DNA of 64,000 nt from Riptortus pedestris (GCA_019009955.1 CM032230.1:8424001-8488000), one strand, 5' to 3'; shown: positions 36,898-49,326, counted from the first letter of the stretch. Notes: generated from the sequence alone by a model not told the origin. Program-made: numbers and translations.

Positions 36898-37300
36898 CAA
36901 TATGCCCCTCTTAAAGAACTAAGACTCTCGTTTCTAATGGAAATAGACAAAGTCATCAGAAGCTGTATCAAAGAAATTCTCTCTTCTGACACTCCTGATA
37001 CGATGATCTATGCGCTAAGAAGGTAGTCGACGGTTATCAAAACGAATGTCTACCTGATTCCTGTGCACGCATCCCTGACAGGAACCTAGGATCAACCCGC
37101 TGCCGCCTTGCAGTGAGATTGAAACCCTAGCTCATGTCCTAGGTTCTTGCAAATGGAGAGAGTTGATGTGCAACAGCCATAAAGTAAGAACAGACACAGC
37201 CCAATTAATAAAAAGGTACAACAAAGATTGGGAAGTCTATGGAGAAATTACGTGCAGGTCGTCTGACTTTGTGACTGTACAATTATTGAACATGTCATAG
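36898..37300 (+). pseudogene. LINE reverse transcriptase C-terminal remnant (R2/R4-like)
   Basis: Reads QYAPLKELRLSFLMEIDKVI, RSCIKEILSSDTPDTMIYAL, a stop, then in a second frame CSEIETLAHVLGSCKWREL + MCNSHKVRTDTAQLIKRYNK, ending at TAG 37298-37300. The second part is the zinc-knuckle-like C..ETLAHVLG.C......N.H..VR motif at the end of site-specific-type LINE polyproteins. Internal stop, frameshift and lack of the polymerase core show a dead 5'-truncated copy. The following 500 bp may be its 3' untranslated region; a similar stretch (ATAATTACTCC..., TTTAATTAAATC) occurs near 38985-39030. Confidence 0.8.
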
Positions 37301-37933
37301 GAAATTTCTTTTACGTGGTTAGGGTTGGTTATAGAACAACGTTTTCTAAGAGGAGTTTGCCAAATAGTACATTTAAATTTGGGAATTGTTGTCGCAGGTG
37401 AAAGAAACATTGTTGTAAGCCTGGTTTGGTTATTTCGGCTTGTAATTAGGATGGCTGGCCTAATTCCATCTTTTATCTGGCGGTTTTCCTAAAGCAGGCC
37501 CTAGGCTTTGACAGGCCACAAAGGCTGATAGCTCGTTAGTAGCTCACTCTAGCGGACTTAGTAATAATCACTCCTCCTTTCCCTCTCTCTCTCTCACCCG
37601 TTATCTCATTTCTTTGGATTTAATTAAATTGGGAGCTGGCAGTGGGACTCGCTTCGCACTTCTTCAATCTGGGAGATGTTTTTTTTGGCAAACAGTTCCC
37701 CGGCTGTAAATTGCTTTCCCTAATTGCGGGCTACTTCTTATTGACTCCTGTCGGTAATTTATTGGCTCTGCCTGTCAGGTCTTCGACGATCAATCAGTGC
37801 GAATGTAATTCCGAGTAGGGAACAATCAACTTGTTAAGTTGCTTTAGTTGGGTTCTTTTGGTCTCAATCAATGTCATCAAACCGTTGTCACAATATTGCA
37901 AGAAAATCCTGGTCCTTTCTCACTGAAATAAAA

Positions 37934-38510
37934 GTCCGCCACGCAGGGGCTGTGTAAACTAAGCAGATTTCCCAAGTGAAGTTTTAGAATAGAGAAATTC
38001 ACGAGAGCCGAACAGTTACTGAAACGGCTAAACCATCTAGCCGGAAACTCACTACTATAACCGAAGTTAGCCGATCTCATCATGTCCGTTTCGCTCAATA
38101 AAATGCAAATATCTCGGTTAATATTCAAGATAAGGAATAAATGTACATAACAATATTTATAGTAAATTTACTCTGCAATATGATTGGTTTTATACAATTT
38201 TTCGATTCCGCTTATAGTAATGGAGATATTTTGACATTTCGAAAAACCCCCCTCTAAACTCCCCCTTCCATTGGTCAGATTTCAACCATTAACGAACTTG
38301 ATCTTTATTTTTACATAAAACGATTAAATATCGAGTTTGGTAAAAACCTAAAATTGCGACCGCTAGAGCGTTAATAGACATATATATGTATATATATATA
38401 TATATATAATTTTGAACGGACCTCATTTTCGTCATCTCCTGGGTAGGAACGATTTACATTTGAAGAAAAGTTTTGAAAATTGCATCATGATCCCTTAAGG
38501 GAAATCTGCT
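37934..38510 (-). mobile_element. Element A, complete short-type copy, reverse
   Basis: 577 bp from GTCCGCCACGCAGGGGCTGT to CTTAAGGGAAATCTGCT, with AAAA directly on both sides. Short (TA)n at 38386-38408. Confidence 0.9.
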
Positions 38511-38649
38511 AAAATATTCCATCTCTTATTGAAAAGTAAGTATAAACAATTGCTGTTAAGTTTCCAAATACTGATCGAGAATTTGCTTGTTTTCTTATTA
38601 TTTGTGGGAGGGGGTTACTCTCAGTTTCCTGAATATCTTTTTACTTGGG

Positions 38650-39200
38650 GAATATTTCTCTAACTGAAGCTCTTGGGAAATCTGCTTAGTTTGTGTAGCC
38701 CCTGCGTGACCGGCCTGCTTGTCATACAGTTGCCAATAAATTCCGCCAAACAATCTCTGAGGATTTTAGGTTACGTTTTATACGACTTGATCCGATAATA
38801 GACTGGTTTTGTACAAATGTCTATATGTCCTGAGCCCAGCCTGAATTGCATGTCAGCACTATTGAGGCTGGTTATTTATGCTGCTATTCCTTGAGCATTA
38901 GTCGCCGGCCATAGAAAGCAGAGTCCCAATGGCGCCTTTGTTGCTAACAGCCGTAGGTAAGGGCGGCAGACCACAAAGCCTTGCAATAATTACTCCAGCC
39001 TGCCTACAGCTCCTCTTCCTTGGGGTTTAATTAAATCCGGACACAAGGGAAGGGATCCAACCACCCTTCCGGATCATCTCGCGGCTTTTCAGGTCTCAAC
39101 CCTTCTACGCTTTCATATCATCAATTTTTGAACAGATTTCCATTAAGGAGAATCATCTATTGAGCTTGTAGGCTCATAGCTCGATCTTCCAGTCAATGGT
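38650..39200 (+). other. Element A tips around a less AT-rich block
   Basis: A forward A 3' tip lies at about 38667-38712 (TTGTGTAGCCCCTGCGTGAC) and a 5' tip at 39130-39185 (ACAGATTTCCATTAAGGAGA). Between them, 38720-39120 is GC-richer, non-coding, and may be retroelement 3' sequence. Confidence 0.5.
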
Positions 39201-39850
39201 TGAAGAACTTTTAGAATTGTTTTTATTTTATTTATGTCATTGTCGTATTTAGATACGGCAGTAGTTAATGCATGGGTACATATACCACTACTGACAGTAA
39301 GCTAAAGTTAAAAAAAACAGTTGCAAGTTCGGTCCTAGGGAGAACATTAATTAACGAGGTCACTTACAGAGAGCGCTATTATCGCAGTGCTTATGGTTCA
39401 GCGGGAGTCTAGAGAATATAAGCATCTGACAGCCACTCGAGATCACTAGCGGGTATGGCTCTCTTAGCTCCTGTCCACAAAAGCTGACAATGTGAGCTGC
39501 CCACGACCCTCCGGATACAATGGGGCCCGTCAGTCTATTGGGCATTCCAGTTCCTCCATGGATAACGAAGTTTGTACGTCGAGTCGATCACTCACTGTGT
39601 AAAAACTATGATCCGAACTCCTCGAGTCTAGCTAGGGGGTGACTAAGGATCTAAACCCTTAATAGGGCGCTTCCTCCCGCTGTTATTCAAATTCGGACTG
39701 AGGTGATTACGAATAGTTATAAGGGTGCCCGCTAGATGTCAGGAGAAAACCAGGAATTATTTTTGAATATTCCGTCATCCGGAGCTGAGCGGGAGACCAC
39801 GCTAGCGGTCTTTGCCCTAAGAAGGGTTAAGGGTGTATGCCAACCCAATG
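39201..39850. other. Less AT-rich block, no gene recognised
   Basis: Contains GCATGGGTACATATACCACT, similar in reverse to 2165-2195. Probably an old dispersed repeat. No protein motif. Confidence 0.4.
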
Positions 39851-39854
39851 TGTG

Positions 39855-40290
39855 TATATATATATGTCTGTAATTTTGGTTAGATCGTGCCAATCTTGAT
39901 ATTTAAGCGTTTTATGTAAAACGAAATATCAAGTTTGTTAACGGTTGAAATCGCACCAGTGCGGGGTTTAAGTGGATTTTGAAACTTCATATATCTCCGT
40001 TATTATACTTCGTTTTGATGAATTGTATAAAACCAATCTTATTGCAAATTAAATGTACCATAATTATTATTATATACATTTGTTCTATATCATGAATAAT
40101 AACCGAGATATTTGCATTTTGTAGTTTTCAGCCTTCGGCAAACACCCACTCCTACTCTGTTCACATAAACAAAACTCTGTTATATAATAAAGACTGTAAT
40201 CGAGCCTTAAATACCAAATGTTGTTTTCATGAGAACTTTATTATACGCCATAAATGCAAAGTTGTTGTGTGGTGACGTCACCAAATAAGA
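39855..40290 (+). repeat. Element A, middle part
   Basis: From TATATGTCTGTAATTTTGG through GCAAATTAAATGTACC to TTATTATACGCCATAAATGC and GGTGACGTCACCA. 40290-40860 is AT-rich and holds nothing I recognise. Confidence 0.8.
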
Positions 40291-40926
40291 AGTTCTGTAT
40301 TAATTATTAGGGGTCAATTTTTAGATTCTGCCGACCCACAAAATCAGTTTTCATTAATTTCGACCCCAACAGGTGGATATCTACCACTGAGTAACTAGAG
40401 TTGTTGACTAAAGCTTCTTTCATAAACATTGACCACAAGCCCCAACAAAAAACACATCACCTATAATATTAACCTGGTCGAAAATATTAATGCAATTCTA
40501 TATAAATATCTGATGTCACTTTTCTTCTTTTTTTAAAATTAGAACTGCTCAAACTTTATGTTCGATATCTTTATAGTTTGAGAAGTGGTTTGCTGTTGGT
40601 TAATATATATTAGATGTGCCTCTCGGATCTGGTTCATCTGGGGTATATATTCAGTAATATTGGTATAATTGCCTGTGCGTTGGAGGGTGAAATTAGTAGA
40701 TATTATCGCTATATTGGAGATGATGGCCGTCTCCCAATATTCATCCTATTAACTAGATATTACCAATCCACAGTTCTCATCCTGCTTCTATATTAACCTT
40801 AATACTAGTCTACCAGAATTTATCCATCAGGCATAACTCTACTTCCGGCCGATTCTTTAGAACGCGTGGGAAGTCTGCTCTGGGGTACGCATCTCTTGCG
40901 TGGCGAAACTAATAGTTTCCACTTTC

Positions 40927-41398
40927 AGCAGATATCCATTAAGGGAAGTCAGCTATTGAGGTTGTACTCATGACTCATGAAGTTTTGAAAAAACTCTTCC
41001 ATTGTCCTTTGATCTAAACCAGGAGATGAGTAAAATAAGTTCTATTCAAAAGTGTATATATATATATATCCAGCCAATAAATAAATATATTACTATAATT
41101 TATAAATATATACTACTATACGTCGGATCGAAAAGTTGTATAGAACCAATCTTATTGCAAATTAAATTTACTATAAATATTGTTATATACTCGTACATTT
41201 AAGCTCTACCTTGAATATTAACCGAGAAATTTGCATTTTTATAAAGTGTAACGGACCAGCTATGGTCGCTTCTATTCGTTCCCGCCGAAAGCTAGTTCGG
41301 CCGTTTCCCTAACTGTTCGGCAATTGTGTGGAGATTTCTCTATTGTATAACTTCACGCGGGAAATCTGCTTAGTTTACGCAGCCCCTGCGTGACGGAC
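40927..41398 (+). mobile_element. Element A, short-type copy, internally shortened
   Basis: 472 bp from AGCAGATATCCATTAAGGGA to GCAGCCCCTGCGTGACGGAC. Lacks the GATCGTTACC/GAAATCGGACC segment. An additional A 3' tip precedes it near 40865. Confidence 0.88.
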
Positions 41399-41399
41399 T

Positions 41400-42464
41400 T
41401 ACTGAAAGTAGTGAGGGGATAAGAGGGTGAAAAGAAACAGCGTCAAGTCATTCTTTGGCCTGTAAGTTTGCTGTATGTATAAGTCAGCTTTTCCTCGGGC
41501 GAATTCCCCTTGTCTGACTTTTGAGACCACAGCAGTTGGGCAACTCGAGGAATAATTTACTAGAATGGAGTTGGTAGAATGGTGACAGGTATGGAGTACG
41601 ACAGAACTCTGCAATAGGCCTGGGAATGGAAACCATTTATTATTGTATGGAGCTGTGATTGAGGCCAATCAGAGATCCAATTCCACTTTATTTTAAATTA
41701 TTAATTTAGTTTGCTTTTCATTCTCCAGCGGCAATTCAATTATGAACCACTGATAAAAAAGTTGTTTTTCCTAGCCAACTTCAATTCAAGAAGTCCCCTA
41801 AAGTCTTATGAGAATCACGAAATAATGAAATACGGCACAGAGATACTAGTACAGTTAACATTTTCAATTAAAGCTTGCCCAGTTTCATCAACCAAACAAA
41901 TTTAATGACGCCATTTTCAAACTGCCCTTGGGAACTGAATAACATTTCACTAAGCTCCTTTCATTTCACTAGCTTCCGATATTAGAATTTTAAATTATCT
42001 TTATCCCAAAGAACTTAATTTTGTTCCTCAATAATAATTTATAATTGATAATACAAATTTATTAATTTTAATGAACTATAAATAAAATTCTGGGAAAATC
42101 AGTTTTAACTATTTAAAAAAAATCTCACATGAAAACCGCATGGCCTCCATGTACTCCTTTAAAATTAAATAAACTAAATGTTTTGTTACACCTGTTAAGA
42201 AGATGTTCAATTACTCTGGATATTCATCGGAACTCATGTAACACTTGGAACTTGTTCTTAACAAGTGCTCATTAAATGGTTAATTGTGAACTGTCGTTTC
42301 TATTTTTTTATATGTAAAATCGATCAGTAACATAAGTTAAACCATTGGTTAAATGAATGCAAAATGGCGTTATTGTATGATGCATGAAGCGAAAACACAA
42401 GCCCTTTTTGCAGAAGTGTATAAAAAGGAAAATAGAGGTTTTTTTTTTTTTTTAAACGGTCTCT
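41400..42464. other. AT-rich intron sequence, no gene recognised
   Basis: An 89-codon reverse frame (41399-41668) has no domain I know and starts at the A boundary; I treat it as chance. Confidence 0.5.
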
Positions 42465-43275
42465 TAAGATCGTAATGTTTGCTTGATCGTTACCAAACTC
42501 GGTATTTAAACGTTTTATGTAAAAATAAAGATCATGTTCGCTATTGGCTGGATTGGAACAGTAAGATGAGGGAGGGGCTTAGAAAGTGCAAATTTCTAAC
42601 GTTCGTAAAATCTTCATCATTAGAGCACATCTTATTGAAAAATCAATGTCATATAAATGGTGTTATGTGTTTTTTACTATCTGGATTATTTAAATTAAAT
42701 TTATTCATTAACATCCACTTTTTGCTACTTTGGCTAATTGAGACTGGTTATGTACAGGTTACCACTCTTTTCTAGCCAGGGTGGGGCTAAGGAGTTTATT
42801 TAGCGAGTTCGCCACTAAATAAATCCTGTTGCCCAGGCGGGAATCGAACTCGTTACTCTAGGTTTACCACGCGAGATTAAGGCCCTCACTTTAACTCACA
42901 TGGCTAACCTGAGTCCCTCTGGATTATTAACGGAAATATTTGCATTTTTTAGTTTTCAGCCTTCCTCAAATCCCCACTCCATTATATTAGCAATAAGCTG
43001 TTACATCATGAACCACTATATTCGAATAAAAAATAATGTTATTGAGCTTTTATTATGTGAGATTCATTCAAATACGTAGTGTCTTGATGTCTTGAATTTG
43101 ATTTTCTGGTTTTGACCCGAAAATTTTTATCTATAAAATCTATACCGGAATAAATATTTAACAGTTTCATTCAACTGTAATGATCATACCCTTTAACGTC
43201 TGAGAGGAGATTAGTAGTGTTTCATACCAGGACGTGGGAAATTGCTTAGTTTACGCAGCCCCTGTGTCAAAATTA
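42465..43275 (+). repeat. Element A with full-length SINE insertion
   Basis: From TCGTAATGTTTGCTTGATCG to the 3' tip GTTTACGCAGCCCCTGTG. The SINE at 42691-42917 splits the ATTTAAATT/TTAACGGAAATATTTGC region. Confidence 0.82.
42691..42917 (-). mobile_element. tRNA-derived SINE, full length with 11 bp duplication
   Basis: 227 bp on the minus strand. The head reads GACTCAGGTTAGCCATGTGA, with a perfect B box GAGTTCGATTCCC (42841-42849 on the complement). The body GGATTTATTTAGTGGCGAAC and CCCCACCCTGGCTAGAAAAG precedes a TAA-rich tail. TCTGGATTATT flanks it at 42680-42690 and 42918-42928. This is the best-preserved copy and the least diverged in the promoter boxes. Confidence 0.93.
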
Positions 43276-43619
43276 GGGCACCTGGTAAGTGATCCAATCT
43301 TTATTATATTGGTTAACCTCCATGGCTTAGCGTAGACCTCTTAAACAGGATTGTAGGCAGCTGACAGTATATTTTATGGGTACGAATCGAATACTGGAGA
43401 GGCAGCTAATGCAATTAGAGGCTAACTGGGCAGCTAACCACAGAGTGGATTCCCGTCGCCAATCCTCTAATCTAGGAATACCAGGCATTCCCATTGCAAT
43501 GGGCTACTGTCCGTCATCAATACTCGGCCCATTACACCAGATTCTAGACCAATCAGCTGGGAGCTCTATGTCACATAGCTATTTAATCACCAATGATTGT
43601 TAGTTTTTTGTTAAAGTCT
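43276..43619. other. Unrecognised sequence between A copies
   Basis: A 75-codon + frame at 43376-43603 has no recognisable domain. Confidence 0.4.
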
Positions 43620-43722
43620 ATTTTTAACAAATTTCTTTCAAGGGAAATCAGCTATTTCGAAAATGTTCTTCAAATGTCCATTAACCCTACTTAGTAGAAG
43701 ACTAAAATGAAGTCTGTTCAAA

Positions 43723-43767
<45 letters not shown>

Positions 43768-44125
43768 TGCTTTTGTTTGATCGTTGCTAAACTCGATATT
43801 AAGATTCGACGGTTCGTTAACGGCTGGGGAAAGGGGGAGGGATTTATAGATTTTAGATAGGATTTTAAAGGGAATGTCCGTTATTATGCGTTGTGTCGAA
43901 AAAGTGTATACAACCAAATATATATATATATATATTGTTTGATCGTTACCAAACCCAGAATTTAATCGTTTTATGTAAAAAGGAAGATCATGTTCGTTAA
44001 TGGCTGAAAGGGGGGGGGTTTAGAGGGGGATTTTCGGAAAATTCAAAATATCGCCGTTATTATGAGTTGGATTGAAAAATTGTATAGAATTTTTATATTA
44101 CAAATTGAATGTTTTGTAAATTTGG
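43620..44125 (+). repeat. Two truncated element A copies in tandem
   Basis: The first starts ACAAATTTCTTTCAAGGGAA and has (TA)n 43729-43764. The second restarts after a short TA run at 43935 with GTTTGATCGTTACCAAACCC and stops near 44125. Confidence 0.8.
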
Positions 44126-44129
44126 ATGT

Positions 44130-44366
44130 AGACAGTATGCCTGTTTTCCTCTACAATGCGTTTTATGTAGGCAAAGTGCACTTTCAGAGCTACAGCTTAT
44201 CTTCAGTGCCTTTTAACTGAGAATGACAGTACTTTTACTGTTCTTGTTTCAGTGATAGCATTTGTGTTATTGGTCAACGTGACTGGATTATTTTATGTAT
44301 CCAATCTTAATATTTCCACGGAAAAGCATTTCTTTTGGAACCCGCCAACGACGGGTAACATGGCTA
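44130..44366 (-). mobile_element. Element B-like terminus
   Basis: On the minus strand it begins CTAGCCATGTTACCCGTCGT + TGGCGGGTTCC, a CTAG...ACCCG...CGGGT start like that of element B but with a different palindrome. The inner part does not match the other B copies. A related but distinct element. Confidence 0.5.
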
Positions 44367-44766
44367 GTTGTAATAAACAGAATAGAATGATTCACAGAAT
44401 TTTTTTATTTAACGTTACTTAAGTTAGTGCAGTAAGGAAAAATGTTGCATTTACCACATATTGCAGAATACTTCCTAATGCCATTAGTTAAGATTTTCCT
44501 TCTGATCTTAAACCCATTTTTGCTGTTTAATACGACAAATTGCAACAAGGCTGAGAGAGATTAAAAGAAATATGGTTGAGATAGTTTCCTGGTTTTTAAT
44601 ATATAGCTAGGAGATAGGGGGAGGATGTAGGGCGTCAAATTGCCTATTTCTCTCCGGGTTTGGGGGGGGGGTGTATTTGCCCCGGGGGGGATGCGCTGTG
44701 TATATTCCTCTCCAATCTAGCCCTTCCTCTCTAACAAGCTCACTTAGCGGAATAATTCTATACCCT

Positions 44767-44779
44767 GCACCCCCCCACT

Positions 44780-44833
<54 letters not shown>

Positions 44834-44853
44834 CTCCTCTCGTTCCCCCTGTT
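44767..44853 (+). repeat. Pyrimidine tract (C)n(CT)n
   Basis: A run of Cs followed by about 20 CT units. A short frame across it is a composition artefact. Confidence 0.9.
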
Positions 44854-44859
44854 GAAAGT

Positions 44860-45884
44860 ATTAATTATATAAAATTTGTCTTATATACATTTTTTGTTGC
44901 TCAAAATGTTAGTCGAATTTTTCGTACTTTCTTGTTTTGAAGCTTCAATGAACCTCCATTTCTACTAATCGGGATTTTACTTAGAAATATAAAATATACT
45001 ATATGTAGTGATATGAGATCACTAGTGTGGCCACTCTCACGTTGGAAATCTCCTTCGCCACCCCAGTCCCAACGATCAGAAAATATTTGGAATTTTCCAC
45101 TTGTGAGGATGGTACGTATGTAGCGAGGGAGTCTTAAAGGATGAATGATGCGAGCATTATGTGAGGATTAAGGGAAGTGAAGCTACTAGGCGGGGGTTGG
45201 TGGAATAAGCTAGGGAAACAATGGCTGGCCTCATAGAGTGGCGGGCAGACAATAGAAGCAGCCCTGTAACTAATGTGTCCGTTGCTGCTCCTCCTATATC
45301 GGCTTATTTCTCCCTCTCGCCGTGTTGTTTAGTTTGCCAGCTTATCGGCACCTTTGTTGTATACAGCTGGGTACTGGACGGTGTTGAATATCGGCTTTAC
45401 CCCTCGGCCAGTTTGTATTGTCATCTCCACCGCTTTGTCATGTTCTACTCTCCAATGTAACATGTAGTTTGTTGCTAACAATCGATCCCGTTTGTTTGAG
45501 GAACTACGTTGATTTCATAGTACTGGTTACTGTTTGTGAAAAAGAGATTTGAAAATGATTGATTTCAGGATTCCACCTATTTTTGTAATTCTGGGTATGA
45601 ATAGTTACGCTATTGATTGCTTGGAATTAGTAAGTACCGGTCTGAAACTGAGTCAATGAATGAATGCGTGGTCCATCCACAATGTATCAAGTCATCAGCA
45701 ATGCATGAAATCAGATTTCAAATGTTATTCGATGTTATCCTATTTGAAATCTTATATTGTTTAGGTATAGCAATAAAAAACTTGATGAAGAAGTCTTATC
45801 CTTGGTAAACCTTCTAGGCTTAGCATTAGTTTCGAACCCAGGAATTGTATACTAAATGTTAGCATATTTCGGCCGTAGAGCTTG
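44860..45884. other. Mixed intron sequence, no gene recognised
   Basis: 44860-45070 resembles a decayed A 3' region (TACATTTTTTGTTGCTCAAA, GTTGGAAATCTCCTTCGCC). 45090-45460 is less AT-rich with no known protein. Confidence 0.45.
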
Positions 45885-46510
45885 TGCTGTTGTTCCTTTA
45901 AATGTTTATCGATCCTACCTAACAGATGAGGAGAATGTGAGGTCCGTTCATGTTTAGAACACAATAATAAATGTCCCTGTTCCTGCACTACCGGTCGCAA
46001 TTTTTGTTTGATCGTTTAGGCTTCTAATGTGAAATAAAATCTGTCCTAGAATGGGGAAAACACGATGTAAATAGATTAGTGCTAGGTGTGTCGTCATAAA
46101 TAAATATCTCCTACTGGCCCCAATGTTTACTGACCAATACATTATTATAAGTTATAATTTCGACCGAAAAATATTAAGAATTAATATGGTTAACTGTTGT
46201 ATTGTTTTGACAAATATTATTGGCCAAACTAGATTTTTAACTGTTTCATTCAACACTAATAAAGTTTGGCTATTGTCGTTAATGGTTAAAATCTGACCAG
46301 AAATAAGTTGGGGGGATTAGATGATTCAAAATATCTCCGTTATTGTGTATCGTATCGACAAATGTTATAGAACAAATATTGTTAAACAACTGATCTCTAC
46401 GCTATTGTTATTTACATTTCTTCGTAACTAAATATTAAGCAAGTTGTTCCTAGTATTCTTGTTTTCATACTTCAGTTAACCCTTACTTCCACACATAAGA
46501 TTTTTAATTT
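45885..46510 (+). repeat. Element A, variant copy
   Basis: Contains ATGTTTATCGATCCTACCTA, TGCACTACCGGTCGCAATTT, a rearranged middle and CTCCGTTATTGTGTATCGTA. Both termini are lost. Confidence 0.7.
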
Positions 46511-46521
46511 GAAGCACTAAA

Positions 46522-46935
46522 GTCTGTCACGCAGGGGCTGCGTAAACTAAGCAGATTTCCCACGTGAAGTTATACAATAGAGAAATCTCCATACGAAACC
46601 AAGCAGTTACGGAAACGGCCGACCTAGCTTTTGACAGGAAACTCACTCGTGCGTTACCGCCCACATTTAATAAAAATGCAAATATCTTGGTTAATATTTA
46701 AGATACAGAGTAAATGTATAGAACAATATTTATAGTAAATTTAATTTGCAATAAGATTAGTTCTATACAATGTTTTGATCCGACATAGATATTTCGAAAA
46801 TCCCCACTTCTAAACCCCCCTCCCACTGGTCCGATTTCAGCTGTTAACGAACTTATATTTCTTTTTACATAAAACGACTAAATATCGAGTTTGGTAACGA
46901 TCAAACAAAAATTGCGACCGCTAGAGTGTTAACAG

Positions 46936-47014
<79 letters not shown>

Positions 47015-47132
47015 TGCACGGACCTCATTTTCGTCATCTCCTGGGTAGGATCGATAGACATTTAAAGAAATTTTTCGGGAATCGCGCCATAAGTACCACT
47101 TCAATAGCTGATTTCCCCTAAGGGAAATCTTT
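46522..47132 (-). mobile_element. Element A, complete short-type copy, reverse
   Basis: From GTCTGTCACGCAGGGGCTGC to CCCTAAGGGAAATCT, AAA on both sides. It carries the longest (TA)n in the window, 46940-47010. Confidence 0.9.
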
Positions 47133-47889
47133 TAAAATGTATTGTAAAGTGAGATCAGTAGTTCGGCATGCCAGCTCGTGGGAATTCTTCTATATTTAAA
47201 GTACCCCAGCGTTGCGGACTTCTTACTTCTGGCAAAGTAGACAACAAAGTGTGAGATGACTCCTAGCGTGTTTCATCGGCACGATGGAAATCTCATTAGT
47301 TTACCTTGACCTCTGAGTGTGTGACTAAGACTAATTTCATTTCGTTATTTAAGCTTAGGCGCTATGGTTTGCCTTTGGAATAACAATTTGAACTATGTTC
47401 TGTTATCGAGAGCTATGATATTATTTGGAGTGTAGGACCGGAATGGAGGTAGGCCTGGACCTAATCCAAGATAGGGTAGGTAGGCGTATCCTCTAGTTCT
47501 TGCTGCCATCTGTCTTCGGGCTCTATGTGTTAGTCCTATCTACTAGAACTAGGAGGGTTTGTATTTTTGGCTACCTTTCTTGTTATTCTCCCCTTTTTTA
47601 GGCTCACAATGTAATGCTTATTGATTTATTTAATGTACGGTGATTCATAGTTCCGAGTTGTTTACTCGCCAGAGGAATCCACTCCGAGTTCGAGGTTTAA
47701 CAAAGTTCCTCTCAAATTGGTTGGATTATAATTTGCATGAAGTACGTACGTTTTTACCACGTTTGAGGGTCCTTCATTCTCGCCCGGGAGTCCGGTAGTT
47801 TCGCTTTTGTACTACAGTTTTCCTTAACTTCAGTAGCTGATATCCTTAAGTAACTGTTAAAAAATAAGGAACGCTAAGCAACGTGCTGC
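47133..47889. other. A 3' tip then unrecognised sequence
   Basis: A decayed forward A tip at about 47150-47225, then GC-richer non-coding DNA (47400-47830) without a recognisable frame. Confidence 0.4.
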
Positions 47890-48530
47890 TATAACTCACT
47901 TGTGATATTATCTCAACACATATTCTCTATTTCTATGTAAAATAATGGAGATATTTTGAATTTTCAAGATCCCTTCTCTCTAAACCCTCTTTATTCTGGG
48001 TACAGTTTTAGCCATTTACTAATATGATCTCTAGCATTGAATAAACAATAAATATCGAGTATGGTATAGAAAAAATAAACATTTTCGAGTTGTGAACGTA
48101 ACATATTAAATGGATAGAACTTATTTGCAAGTGGCTCATCTAGTAAATATCCTTTGAAAACAATATTTGGTATTTAAGCTTGTAATAATGTGGTTCTTTA
48201 TATAACAAAGTATAGGTTATTCGACATGGGTAGGAGCGGGGGTTCCCTCAAGGCTGAAAACTAAAAGATCCAAATATCACGGTTAATATTGAAAATAGAA
48301 GATAAATCTATAAAACAACATTTATAGTAAATTTAATTTAATTTGCGATACGATTATTTCTATACAATGTCTCGATCCGATTTATAATAACAGAGATATT
48401 CCGAAGTTTCAAAATTCCCCCACCTTGTGACCCCTCCCACTGTTCCGATTTCAGCCATTAACGAAACGATTATACGTATTTCGAGTTTAGTCACGATCAA
48501 TCAAAAATTTTGACTACTAGAGTGGTAACA

Positions 48531-48587
<57 letters not shown>

Positions 48588-48611
48588 GAGTATTTGAATG
48601 GATCTCATTTT

Positions 48612-48833
48612 AGCAGATTTCCCTTAAGGGAAATCAGCTATTGAGGTTGTACTCATGACGGAATTTTCGACATTTTTCTTCAAATGTCCATCGATTCTAC
48701 CTAGTAGATGACGAAAATGAGGTCCGTTCAAAACTGTATATATATATATACGAGGGTGAATCAAATGATGAAAACCTTAAAAGTTTAACCTGAGCTTTAC
48801 AGCACTTTTAAGGTTTTCATTTGATTCACCTAC

Positions 48834-48866
<33 letters not shown>

Positions 48867-49326
48867 TATCTATATATATATATATTTGTCTGTTACCGCT
48901 CTAGCGCTACAATTTTTGTTTGATCGTTTCCAAACTCGATTATAATTATTCGTTTTATGTAAAAAGAAAGATCAAGTTCGTTAATGGCTGAAATCGGACC
49001 AGTGGGAGGGGGAGGGGTTTTGATGGGAGGATTTTCTAAAATTCGGAAAAATCCGTTACTATACGTGGGATCGAAAAATTATACAGAATCAACCTTATTG
49101 CAAATTAAATTTACTATAAATATTGCTATATACATTTATTCTCTATCTTGAATATTAACTGAGATATTTGCATTTTTATGAAATCGGGGCGGATAACGGA
49201 TGAGTGAGTTTCCCGCCAAAAACTAGGTCGGCCATTTTCTTAACTCTTCGGCTCTCGTGAAATTTCTCTATTGTAAAACTTCACGTGGGAAATCTGCTTA
49301 GTTTACGCAGCCCCTGCGTGACGGAC
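48612..49326 (+). mobile_element. Element A, complete short-type copy inserted in another A
   Basis: 715 bp from AGCAGATTTCCCTTAAGGGA to GCAGCCCCTGCGTGACGGAC. The interrupted host reads ...CTCATTTT|TTTTCGTT..., so TTTT at 48608-48611 and 49327-49330 is a 4 bp duplication or a shared T-run. This fixes the element's ends to within a few bases. Confidence 0.93.
48751..48834. mobile_element. 84 bp mariner-type mini-element in (TA)n
   Basis: Starts CGAGGGTGAATCAAATGATG and ends ATTTGATTCACCTACG. The arms (AAAACCTTAAAAG against CTTTTAAGGTTTT) pair over about 26 bp with a 3 nt bulge and a 21 nt loop. The ends resemble mariner inverted repeats (CGAGGGTGA.TCAAATGA), and the element sits between TA dinucleotides in the TA tract of an A copy, as TA-targeting mariner elements do. 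It is almost nothing but two terminal repeats. Confidence 0.75.

Noticed and set aside
41399..41668. 89-codon reverse frame next to an element A boundary
   Set aside because: No domain, no neighbouring splice signals, and composition like the intron.
42768..42912. Functional tRNA gene
   Set aside because: A and B boxes are present, but the sequence does not fold as a full cloverleaf that I can see, and it belongs to a repeated SINE with a long body.
43376..43603. 75-codon + frame
   Set aside because: No recognisable domain and no related frame elsewhere; fits chance.
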